Shown here: positions 1-5,353 of the stretch, one piece after another
Numbering within the stretch: the first letter of the stretch is position 1
How the letters are laid out: the number at the start of each line of letters is the position of its first letter
Origin: Marinovum sp.
Lineage (GTDB): Bacteria > Pseudomonadota > Alphaproteobacteria > Rhodobacterales > Rhodobacteraceae
Direction: 5' to 3'
Length of the DNA stretch: 5,945 nucleotides
Assembly (NCBI GenBank): GCA_002684375.1
Contig: NYVC01000127.1
Location: forward strand, 21,027 to 26,971
Program-made: the position numbers and the translations under genes
The notes under the pieces: model-generated
The model's input: the letters and a program-made list of their open reading frames with translations, nothing else
Told to the model about the DNA's origin: nothing
Databases searched by the model: none

Positions 1-389
1 TTGGTGTCATTCGCTTCAGACCCGGAACTTGCATAGAACACATGGTTCAAATCGCCTGGAGCAAGCTCGGCCAATTTGGCCGAAAGCGCGATAACCGGCA
101 CGTGGGTGGTTTGGAAAAAAGTGTTATAATAGGGTAGTTCGCGCATCTGGCGCGCCGCAACATCGGCCAACTCACCGCGGCCATACCCGATATTGACGCA
201 CCAAAGCCCTGCCATCGCATCCAGAAACCTGTTGCCGTCACTGTCTGTGAGATACACACCTTCGGCGGATTTGATCACTCGCGCACCCTTCTCGGCCAGT
301 TCTGCCTGGGCACTGAAAGGGTGCATGTGATGGGCCGCGTTTAGCGCCTGCAACTCAGCGGTAGGCATGTGATTCGTCATCAAATTCAT
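1..389 (-). CDS. spuC: Class III aminotransferase, SpuC-like putrescine-pyruvate aminotransferase (N-terminal part, cut by the window edge)
   Basis: Fold-type I PLP-dependent aminotransferase, cytoplasmic. The likely reaction is transfer of the amino group of putrescine (or a related diamine) to pyruvate, giving 4-aminobutanal and alanine. The 129 visible codons are an unbroken reading frame running off the left edge; the family is about 450-460 residues, so roughly 30% is present. Visible landmarks are an N-terminal HHMHPF, the strand GVYLTDSDGNRFLDAMAGLWCV, RQMRELPYYNTFFQTTH, and the PLP-phosphate-binding GSEANDT at the cut end. All of these closely resemble Pseudomonas SpuC as I recall it. 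The catalytic lysine lies outside the window. The start at 389 is chosen because GAAAGG (397-402) sits 7 nt upstream; a second in-frame ATG at 380 is too far from it. The gene follows the GntR regulator on the same strand after 102 bp and has its own promoter candidate. Exact substrate (putrescine, cadaverine or another omega-amine) cannot be fixed from this fragment. Confidence 0.88.
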   Translation of the reverse strand, partial: MNLMTNHMPTAELQALNAAHHMHPFSAQAELAEKGARVIKSAEGVYLTDSDGNRFLDAMAGLWCVNIGYGRGELADVAARQMRELPYYNTFFQTTHVPVIALSAKLAELAPGDLNHVFYASSGSEANDT

Positions 390-449
390 TTAAGAGCCTT
401 TCAAGAGAGCAAATTCCGGCCAAGCCACAATGCAAATGCCGATACCCCT

Positions 450-477
450 AAAATATGATCAAATTATAAAATGTCAA
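450..477 (-). promoter_or_regulatory. Sigma-70-type promoter of the aminotransferase gene with an embedded palindrome
   Basis: On the minus strand a perfect -35 hexamer TTGACA (472-477) is followed after 16 bp by TATTTT (450-455, four of six matches to TATAAT). Transcription would start near 442, about 50 nt ahead of the aminotransferase ATG at 389. The spacer contains the palindromic core TGATCA (456-461), directly against the -10 box, which is a placement typical of a repressor site. The promoter suggests the aminotransferase can be transcribed independently of the upstream regulator gene. It is a consensus match by eye only. Confidence 0.5.
452..465. promoter_or_regulatory. Candidate operator (imperfect TGATCA palindrome) upstream of the aminotransferase
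   Basis: AATATGATCAAATT is a 14-bp inverted repeat with one mismatched base pair, centred between 458 and 459. It shares TGATCAAAT with the larger palindrome upstream of potF (1259-1278). It lies between the -35 and -10 of the promoter candidate at 450-477. Binding by the neighbouring FCD regulator is inferred from location and shared sequence only. Confidence 0.4.
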
Positions 478-491
478 TCGAATCACCCACC

Positions 492-1157
492 TTAATCCGA
501 GACATCAAAGGTTCGGCGCACCTGTTCCATCCCCTGCAGAACATCAGCACGGATCGCAGCTGCCGCCCGCTCTGCATCACCTTCCGCCATTGCAGCCAAC
601 ACCTCTTTATGCTCATCAACCAGATTTTGTGTGCCAACCCGACCACAGACAACCCGCAGAGACGGACCGAACTGCAGCCACATTCGCAGCGCCACCGAGC
701 GCAGAATTGGTGCATCAGCAATGTCGTACAACATCGTGTGGAAGCGATAATTATGCTGTAAGTACCCCGGAATATTCCCCGCAACAATGGCCCTATCCAA
801 AGCCTCATCTTCCGCTGTTAGAGCAGCCATATTCGCCTTAGTAATATTAGATGTCGCCATAAAAACAAGCTTTGGATCGATCGCTTGCCGAGCAAATATC
901 AACTCGTCGACATTGGCACGGGTCAGCCGCGGCACGCTGATCCGCCGGTTGCCCTGTGCTTCCAAAGCCCCCTCGGCAATCAAGCGCCGCAACGCTTCCC
1001 GAACAGGGGTCATGCCTGCGGATAAATGCTGTATCAATCCCTGAATGGTTACTGCTTGCCCAGGCAGCAGTTCCCCGAACAAAACCATATCGCGCAATTG
1101 TCGATAGACAAGTTCGTGCGTCGGCAAACCAGCACCATTTTTTTGCGGCTTTATCAT
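492..1157 (-). CDS. GntR-family transcriptional regulator, FadR/FCD subfamily
   Basis: A 221-residue DNA-binding regulator, the usual length for the FCD subfamily. Residues about 11-78 form the winged helix-turn-helix, with the recognition region LSAGMTPVREALRRLIAEGAL (45-65) followed by the wing. Residues about 83-215 form the all-helical FCD effector domain, including YRFHTMLYDIADAPIL (137-152) and DEHKEVLAAMAEGDAE (181-196). His140 and His183 occupy two of the usual metal-ligand positions. The positions normally holding Asp (D-x3-H) and the last His carry Asn136 and Asp205. The start at 1157 gives the full N-terminal helix; a purine-rich GGGACAGGG precedes it. The gene lies between the SpuC-like aminotransferase (same strand, downstream) and the divergent pot operon, so a local regulator of polyamine uptake and catabolism is the natural inference. 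The effector could be a polyamine or an acid intermediate, but the sequence does not say which. Family assignment is firm; target and ligand are inferred. Confidence 0.92.
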   Translation of the reverse strand: MIKPQKNGAGLPTHELVYRQLRDMVLFGELLPGQAVTIQGLIQHLSAGMTPVREALRRLIAEGALEAQGNRRISVPRLTRANVDELIFARQAIDPKLVFMATSNITKANMAALTAEDEALDRAIVAGNIPGYLQHNYRFHTMLYDIADAPILRSVALRMWLQFGPSLRVVCGRVGTQNLVDEHKEVLAAMAEGDAERAAAAIRADVLQGMEQVRRTFDVSD

Positions 1158-1189
1158 CGCCCTGTCCCTGCCCTCAGATTTGCATTATT

Positions 1190-1206
1190 TATGATCATCT
1201 ATCATA
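1190..1206. promoter_or_regulatory. Inverted repeat overlapping the regulator's -10 box, candidate autoregulatory operator
   Basis: TATGAT-CATCT-ATCATA has perfect 6-bp arms around a 5-bp spacer and also contains the 8-bp palindrome ATGATCAT (1191-1198). The right arm, read on the minus strand, is itself the TATGAT -10 candidate of the regulator gene, so an occupied site would block that promoter. It is one of three TGATCA-centred palindromes in the non-coding parts of the window. The link to the GntR protein is inferred. Confidence 0.35.
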
Positions 1207-1209
1207 CCA
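1201..1209 (-). promoter_or_regulatory. Extended -10 promoter element of the GntR regulator gene
   Basis: On the minus strand the sequence reads TGGTATGAT: the TATGAT hexamer (1201-1206, five of six matches to TATAAT) preceded by the extended-10 TG at the right distance. No convincing -35 is visible at 16-18 bp upstream, which is tolerated for extended -10 promoters. Transcription would begin near 1194, giving a leader of about 37 nt before the ATG at 1157. Confidence 0.4.
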
Positions 1210-1258
1210 CTTGCCAGTTCCACCACCGCATGAAAACATTATTTCTTGCTATTCAGCA

Positions 1259-1278
1259 CAACATTTGATCAAATATTG
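1259..1278. promoter_or_regulatory. 20-bp near-perfect palindrome upstream of potF, candidate operator
   Basis: A 20-bp inverted repeat with a perfect 12-bp core ATTTGATCAAAT (1263-1274), flanked by one mismatched pair and then three further complementary pairs. It is the most symmetric element in the 164-bp divergent intergenic region and ends 43 bp before the potF start. It shares TGATCAAAT with the element at 452-465. The potF promoter itself is not clear. One weak option is TTGATC (1265-1270) with CATTAA (1288-1293) at 17 bp, which would place the palindrome over the -35. Role as the GntR-type regulator's operator is inferred. Confidence 0.5.
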
Positions 1279-1321
1279 CATATGGCTCATTAAATGCCGC
1301 AAGATCCAACAGGAGACAGAT

Positions 1322-2407
1322 ATGAAACATCGCCTAATTTCCGCAACCGCCACACTCGCCTTGCTGGCCGGATCTGCGCTCGCCGAAGACGTTCGGGTCT
1401 ATAACTGGTCTGACTATATCGATAAGGCTCTACTGACAAAATTCACAGCTGATACCGGGTTGAATCTGATTTATGATGTGTTTGACAGTAACGAACTGCT
1501 TGAAACAAAAATGCTTGCGGGCGGCTCGGGGTATGACGTGGTTGTGCCGTCAGGCACTTTCCTGCAGCGCCAGATCAGCGCCGGCGCGTTCCAGAAACTG
1601 GATGTGGCAAAACTGCCCAATATCGCCAACATGTGGGATGTGGTGACAGAACGCACCGAGCAATACGATCCCGACAACGCCTATTCGATCAACTATATGT
1701 GGGGCACTACCGGCATTGGCGTGAATGTGGGAAAAGTCACCGAACTTTTGGGGGAGGATGCGCCAATCACATCGCTTGATCTCGTATTCAAGGCGGAAAA
1801 TATGGCAAAACTGGCCGAATGTGGCGTACATTTTCTTGACGCTCCGACCGAAATGATCCCGATGGCGTTACAGTATCTTGGTGAAAATCCAGACAGCCAT
1901 GACCCGGAAGTTCTTGCCAAGGCCGAGGATGTATTTATGGCCATCCGGCCACATATTCAAAAATTTCACAGCTCGGAATATATCAATGCGTTGGCCAATG
2001 GAGATATCTGCGTCGCCGTGGGTTGGTCGGGCGATATTTTACAATCGCGGGATCGCGCCGATGAGGCCGAAAACGGCGTAGAGGTCGCCTATAATGCCGC
2101 CACAGAAGGTGCGCAGATGTGGTTTGACCAAATGGCTATCCCGACAGATGCGCCAAACCCAGATGGTGCACATGTATTTTTGAACTTCATCATGGACGCA
2201 CAGAATATGGCCGATGCGTCGAACTATGTGTATTATGCCAATGGCAATGCCGCATCACAGCCGCTGCTTGAGGAAGATGTGATTGGCGATCCGGCGATCT
2301 ATCCCGATGCGGCAACGCTTGAAAACTTATTCACCACACGCCCTTACAGCCCGAAAATACAGCGGATCGTGACCCGCATGTGGACAAAAATCAAATCTGG
2401 TGTGTAA
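1322..2407 (+). CDS. potF: Periplasmic polyamine-binding protein of an ABC importer (PotF/SpuD/SpuE family)
   Basis: A 361-residue secreted solute receptor that captures putrescine or spermidine in the periplasm and delivers it to the PotGHI complex. The start at 1322 has AGGAG (1311-1315) 6 nt upstream and opens a standard Sec signal peptide (KHR, hydrophobic stretch, cleavage after ALA at 21). The mature protein closely resembles E. coli PotF as recalled: VYNWSDYI (26-33), YDVFDSNELLE, PSGTFLQRQ (76-84), YMWGTTGIG, CGVHFLDAPTE, FHSSEYINALANGDICVA, WSGD (235-238), WFD (267-269), YYANGNA (304-310) and TKIKSG at the C-terminus. Binding-pocket residues by this alignment are Trp29, Ser30, Asp31, Tyr32, Ser77, Glu177, Trp235, Asp238, Asp269 and Tyr305, all conserved. 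Trp267 replaces the Phe276 of PotF, as in spermidine-binding relatives. It is first in the operon and is followed by a stable hairpin, as is common for the high-abundance receptor gene. An upstream in-frame ATG extension is rejected because it would bury the signal peptide and RBS. Confidence 0.95.
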   Translation: MKHRLISATATLALLAGSALAEDVRVYNWSDYIDKALLTKFTADTGLNLIYDVFDSNELLETKMLAGGSGYDVVVPSGTFLQRQISAGAFQKLDVAKLPNIANMWDVVTERTEQYDPDNAYSINYMWGTTGIGVNVGKVTELLGEDAPITSLDLVFKAENMAKLAECGVHFLDAPTEMIPMALQYLGENPDSHDPEVLAKAEDVFMAIRPHIQKFHSSEYINALANGDICVAVGWSGDILQSRDRADEAENGVEVAYNAATEGAQMWFDQMAIPTDAPNPDGAHVFLNFIMDAQNMADASNYVYYANGNAASQPLLEEDVIGDPAIYPDAATLENLFTTRPYSPKIQRIVTRMWTKIKSGV

Positions 2408-2431
2408 CCGATCTGAGGACATCTGAATAAG

Positions 2432-2456
2432 GGTCTGCGCCCAGACGGCGCGGACC
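2432..2456 (+). terminator. Intercistronic stem-loop between potF and potG (attenuator or mRNA-stabilising hairpin)
   Basis: GGTCTGCGCC (2432-2441) pairs with GGCGCGGACC (2447-2456) through ten base pairs, one a G-U wobble, around the 5-nt loop CAGAC. It begins 24 nt after the potF stop and is followed by TATTTGTAAA, which is AT-rich but not a true U-run. It therefore looks more like a partial terminator or a 3'-end protector that keeps potF message above potGHI than a full terminator. potG has no other evident promoter. Confidence 0.6.
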
Positions 2457-2479
2457 TATTTGTAAAATGGATATTTTAA

Positions 2480-3625
2480 ATGGCACAACCCTCTGCAGGA
2501 TGTCAGTTTTCTCCTTGGACAGACCCCGATGAGAAACCCCTGATACAGTTTCAGAGCGTGACCAAGAGCTTTGGCAGTTTTGTGGCCATTGATGATCTTA
2601 GCCTCGATATTTTCGAACGTGAATTTTTCGCCCTTCTCGGGCCGTCAGGCTGCGGCAAAACCACCATGATGCGGATGCTTGCAGGCTTTGAGGCTCCCTC
2701 ATCAGGAACCATCCGGTTGGCAGGCGACGATATCGGCCCGGTGCCGCCGAACAAGCGGGCCGTCAATATGATGTTTCAATCCTATGCGCTGTTTCCGCAT
2801 CTGTCGGTCTGGGAAAATATTGCGTTTGGCCTGCGCCGCGAAGGTATGGCAAAACACCTTTTAGTCGACCGCGTGGAAGAAATGCTCAGACTGACAAGAC
2901 TGGAAAAATTTGCGCGCCGCAAACCCCATCAAATATCGGGGGGACAGCGCCAGAGGGTGGCCTTGGCGCGCTCCTTGGCAAAAGCGCCCAAACTCTTGCT
3001 GCTGGACGAACCGCTTGGGGCACTGGATAAAAAACTGCGTCAGGACACGCAGTTTGAATTGATGGATATTCAGGAAAAGACCGGCACCACCTTTGTCATT
3101 GTCACCCACGATCAGGAAGAGGCGATGACCGTTGCCAGCCGGGTTGCCGTGATGGATGAGGGCCGCTTGATTCAGGTGGACACACCCGACCGCATCTATG
3201 AGGCGCCAAACTCTGTTTATGTGGCGGATTTCATTGGTGATGTGAACATTGTTCAAGGCCGCGCAGACCTGCAAGGGGATCGGGTTCATATCAATTGGGC
3301 AGAGGGGCAGCCGCCGATTATCGGCACAAGCAACCACAATTTCAGCCAGGACCAAAGCGTGCATTTCGCCATCCGCCCTGAAAAAATATCAATCTGGTCT
3401 GACCGGCCAGAGACGTCAGATGAAACGGCCAATATTGTACCGGGCCAGATCATTGACATTGCTTATCTTGGTAATATCTCGACCTATCACGTCGAATTGC
3501 CCAATGGGCAGATGCTCAAGGCGCAAACCGCAAACACCCACAGGATTGCCCGTCGCAAGTTCACTTGGGATGATACGGTCTGGCTGAGTTGGTCCGCCAC
3601 TGGCGGCATATTATTGGAGGGTTGA
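2480..3625 (+). CDS. potG: Polyamine ABC transporter ATP-binding subunit
   Basis: A 381-residue cytoplasmic ATPase that powers import through the PotHI permease pair. All nucleotide-binding motifs are intact: Walker A GPSGCGKTT (54-62), Q-loop Gln100 in MMFQSYALFPH, signature SGGQRQ (153-158), Walker B LLLLDEP (172-178), D-loop ALD (181-183) and switch His210 in THDQEEA. Residues after about 250 form the regulatory TOBE region, with FAIRPEKI (296-303) and IDIAYLGNISTYHV (325-338) as in PotG/PotA. Length matches PotG (about 377). The start at 2480 has a poor Shine-Dalgarno (only GGA, about 9 nt upstream) in an AT-rich leader, but no better in-frame start exists before the first beta-strand (PLIQFQSVTKSF, residue 20 on). 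The stop is separated from the potH ATG by a single nucleotide, so translation of the two is likely coupled. Confidence 0.96.
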   Translation: MAQPSAGCQFSPWTDPDEKPLIQFQSVTKSFGSFVAIDDLSLDIFEREFFALLGPSGCGKTTMMRMLAGFEAPSSGTIRLAGDDIGPVPPNKRAVNMMFQSYALFPHLSVWENIAFGLRREGMAKHLLVDRVEEMLRLTRLEKFARRKPHQISGGQRQRVALARSLAKAPKLLLLDEPLGALDKKLRQDTQFELMDIQEKTGTTFVIVTHDQEEAMTVASRVAVMDEGRLIQVDTPDRIYEAPNSVYVADFIGDVNIVQGRADLQGDRVHINWAEGQPPIIGTSNHNFSQDQSVHFAIRPEKISIWSDRPETSDETANIVPGQIIDIAYLGNISTYHVELPNGQMLKAQTANTHRIARRKFTWDDTVWLSWSATGGILLEG

Positions 3626-3626
3626 T

Positions 3627-4517
3627 ATGCGCCGTCTGACCCTGATTGCCATTCCATACCTATGGCTTTTGGCGCTATTTCTGGTGCCGTTTCTGATCGT
3701 GATGAAAATTTCGCTGTCAGAATATGCACTCTCAATTCCCCCCTATAGCCCCTATCTTGATCTCAGCGCGGGCTGGGCTGGGCTGGTTAAATTTCTGTCT
3801 CAGCTGGATCTGGAGAACTATATCTTTCTAACAACGGATGACCTGTATTGGAAAGCATATCTATCCAGTCTCAAAATCGCCACGCTATCGACAGTCATCA
3901 CTTTATTGGTCGGTTTTCCACTGGCCTATGGCATGGCGCGCGCCGCGACCGAATGGCGCCCGACGCTGCTTATGTTGGTAATCCTTCCATTCTGGACCAG
4001 CTTTCTGATCCGGGTCTATGCTTGGATGGGGTTGCTGAGCCAAGAGGGCTTGATCAATCAGTTGCTGCTCTGGCTGGGGGTGATAAACGCGCCTTTGATG
4101 ATCCTGAACACCCCAACGGCGGTCTATATCGGTATCGTTTATACCTATCTACCATTTATGGTTTTGCCCATCTATTCAATATTGGAAAAGCTTGACGAAT
4201 CCCTGCTGGAAGCCGCCGAAGATCTTGGCTGCTCTCGCCTTATGGCGTTTTGGCTGGTCACTGTGCCATTGGCGAAAAACGGCATCATCGCCGGCTGTTT
4301 TTTGGTGTTTATTCCCGCCTTGGGCGAATTTGTGATCCCTTCATTGCTTGGTGGATCAAAAACACTGATGATCGGAAAAATCCTGTGGGAAGAGTTTTTC
4401 TCAAATCGCGACTGGCCAGTGGCCTCGGCGGTGGCGATTGTACTGCTGGTAATTTTAATCATCCCGATCTTGCTGTTCCAACGCAATCAACAAAACCAGC
4501 GCGAGGCCGACACATGA
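3627..4517 (+). CDS. potH: Polyamine ABC transporter permease, PotH-type
   Basis: A 296-residue inner-membrane permease of the binding-protein-dependent class, partner of PotI in forming the translocation channel. Hydrophobic segments by eye are at about 9-31, 84-105, 113-137, 165-187, 218-240 and 265-287, giving the six-helix topology of the family. The cytoplasmic EAA loop that contacts the ATPase is EAAEDLGCSRLMAFW (195-209), continuing LVTVPL. The SAGWAGLVKFLSQLDLENY region (47-65) matches the long first periplasmic loop of PotH-type subunits. The start at 3627 has a strong GGAGG (3616-3620) 6 nt upstream. The stop overlaps the next start in ATGA (4514-4517), indicating translational coupling with potI. 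The order ATPase, PotH, PotI is as in E. coli potFGHI. Confidence 0.95.
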   Translation: MRRLTLIAIPYLWLLALFLVPFLIVMKISLSEYALSIPPYSPYLDLSAGWAGLVKFLSQLDLENYIFLTTDDLYWKAYLSSLKIATLSTVITLLVGFPLAYGMARAATEWRPTLLMLVILPFWTSFLIRVYAWMGLLSQEGLINQLLLWLGVINAPLMILNTPTAVYIGIVYTYLPFMVLPIYSILEKLDESLLEAAEDLGCSRLMAFWLVTVPLAKNGIIAGCFLVFIPALGEFVIPSLLGGSKTLMIGKILWEEFFSNRDWPVASAVAIVLLVILIIPILLFQRNQQNQREADT

Positions 4518-5335
4518 AACGCCTCAGTTGGTTCAATGTCACATCTCTGACGCTGGGTTTTGCGTTCTTATATCTACCGATGGTAATTTTGGTCATCTAT
4601 TCGTTTAACGCCTCCAAGCTGGTGACCGTCTGGGCGGGATTCTCCACCAAATGGTACGGAAGATTGTTCCAGAATGAAGCCTTTCTTGATGCTGCTTGGG
4701 TCACGATAAAAGTGGGCCTGTTGTCGTCTTGTTTGGCCACAGTGTTAGGCACGATGGCGGCTTATGTTCTGGTGCGGGGCGGACGGTTTCGAGGACGGGT
4801 GCTGTTTTCAGGCATGATCTATGCCCCCTTGGTGATGCCAGAGGTGATCACTGGCCTATCTTTGCTGCTGTTGTTTATCGGCATTGGACTTGACCGCGGG
4901 GTGCTCACAATCATTCTTGCCCACACCACGTTTTCAATGTGCTACGTCTCGGTCGTGGTCTCGGCGCGGCTGGTCAATTTCGATCGCTCGTTGGAAGAGG
5001 CCGCTTTGGATCTGGGGTGTTCGTCGTTAGAAGCCTTTCGCCTTGTGACACTGCCGATTATCGCGCCAGCCGTGATTTCGGGCTGGCTGTTGGCCTTTAC
5101 GCTTTCTCTGGACGATCTGGTGATTGCCAGTTTTACCGCCGGGCCCTCGGCCACCACCTTGCCGATCAAAATCTTTTCCGCCGTCCGACTGGGTGTCAGC
5201 CCAGAAATTAACGCCCTGTCAACCTTGATGATCGCAGTGGTCACCATCGGGGTAATCAGCGCCTCGTTGATATCTAAAAGGGCCAATCTGCGCCGGCACC
5301 ACGAAGAACAGGCAGCCGAACGCGGACAGGATTGA
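4514..5335 (+). CDS. potI: Polyamine ABC transporter permease, PotI-type
   Basis: A 273-residue inner-membrane permease, second half of the channel. The start is placed at 4514, where ATG overlaps the potH stop by 4 nt and GAGG (4503-4506) lies 7 nt upstream. The frame is open further upstream to 4250, but that would overlap potH by over 260 bp and add non-homologous sequence. Landmarks are the first membrane helix at 11-32 (FAFLYLPMVILVIYSFN, typical of PotI/PotC), FSTKWYGRLFQN (43-54), YAPLVMPEVITGLSLLLLF (103-121), the EAA loop EEAALDLGCSSLEAF (161-175) followed by RLVTLP, and FTLSLDDLVIASFTAGP (195-211). Further hydrophobic spans lie near 62-86, 98-126, 130-150, 185-205 and 235-255. The length is near that of E. 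coli PotI (281). The charged tail ERGQD ends 18 nt before the ATG of the broken oxidoreductase. Confidence 0.94.
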   Translation: MKRLSWFNVTSLTLGFAFLYLPMVILVIYSFNASKLVTVWAGFSTKWYGRLFQNEAFLDAAWVTIKVGLLSSCLATVLGTMAAYVLVRGGRFRGRVLFSGMIYAPLVMPEVITGLSLLLLFIGIGLDRGVLTIILAHTTFSMCYVSVVVSARLVNFDRSLEEAALDLGCSSLEAFRLVTLPIIAPAVISGWLLAFTLSLDDLVIASFTAGPSATTLPIKIFSAVRLGVSPEINALSTLMIAVVTIGVISASLISKRANLRRHHEEQAAERGQD

Positions 5336-5353
5336 AACGGCTTTGCCAAGCCA

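Noticed and set aside
47..259. 70-codon minus-strand frame at the left end
   Set aside because: It is out of frame with the aminotransferase, whose own frame is continuous from 389 to the window edge.
464..808. Minus-strand 114-codon frame overlapping the regulator
   Set aside because: It is an alternate-frame shadow of the GntR/FCD gene, with Cys/Trp/Arg-rich composition and no domain.
956..1321. Upstream in-frame extension of the polyamine-binding protein (open frame back to 956)
   Set aside because: It overlaps the regulator gene on the other strand, would bury the signal peptide and ignores the good AGGAG just before 1322.
2467..2532. Possible 21-residue leader peptide ahead of and overlapping potG
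   Set aside because: ATG at 2467 lacks a ribosome site and the frame simply runs into potG; no attenuator-type codon cluster is seen.
2861..3364. 167-codon open frame antisense to potG
   Set aside because: It lies wholly within a well-conserved gene, has no recognisable domain or ribosome site and is explained as a coding shadow.
4250..4513. Longer reading frame for the PotI permease starting at 4250
   Set aside because: It would overlap potH by more than 260 bp with no family resemblance; ATG 4514 with the ATGA overlap and GAGG fits the family length.
4845..4850. TGATCA copies inside genes (also 272-277 and 4051-4056) as extra operators
   Set aside because: They lie within coding sequence and lack the extended symmetry of the intergenic elements; a six-base palindrome is expected once or twice in this length by chance.
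5339..5352. Small hairpin GGCTT-TGCC-AAGCC just before the oxidoreductase ATG
   Set aside because: Only a 5-bp stem without a U-run, so not a terminator; similar small stems are expected by chance.
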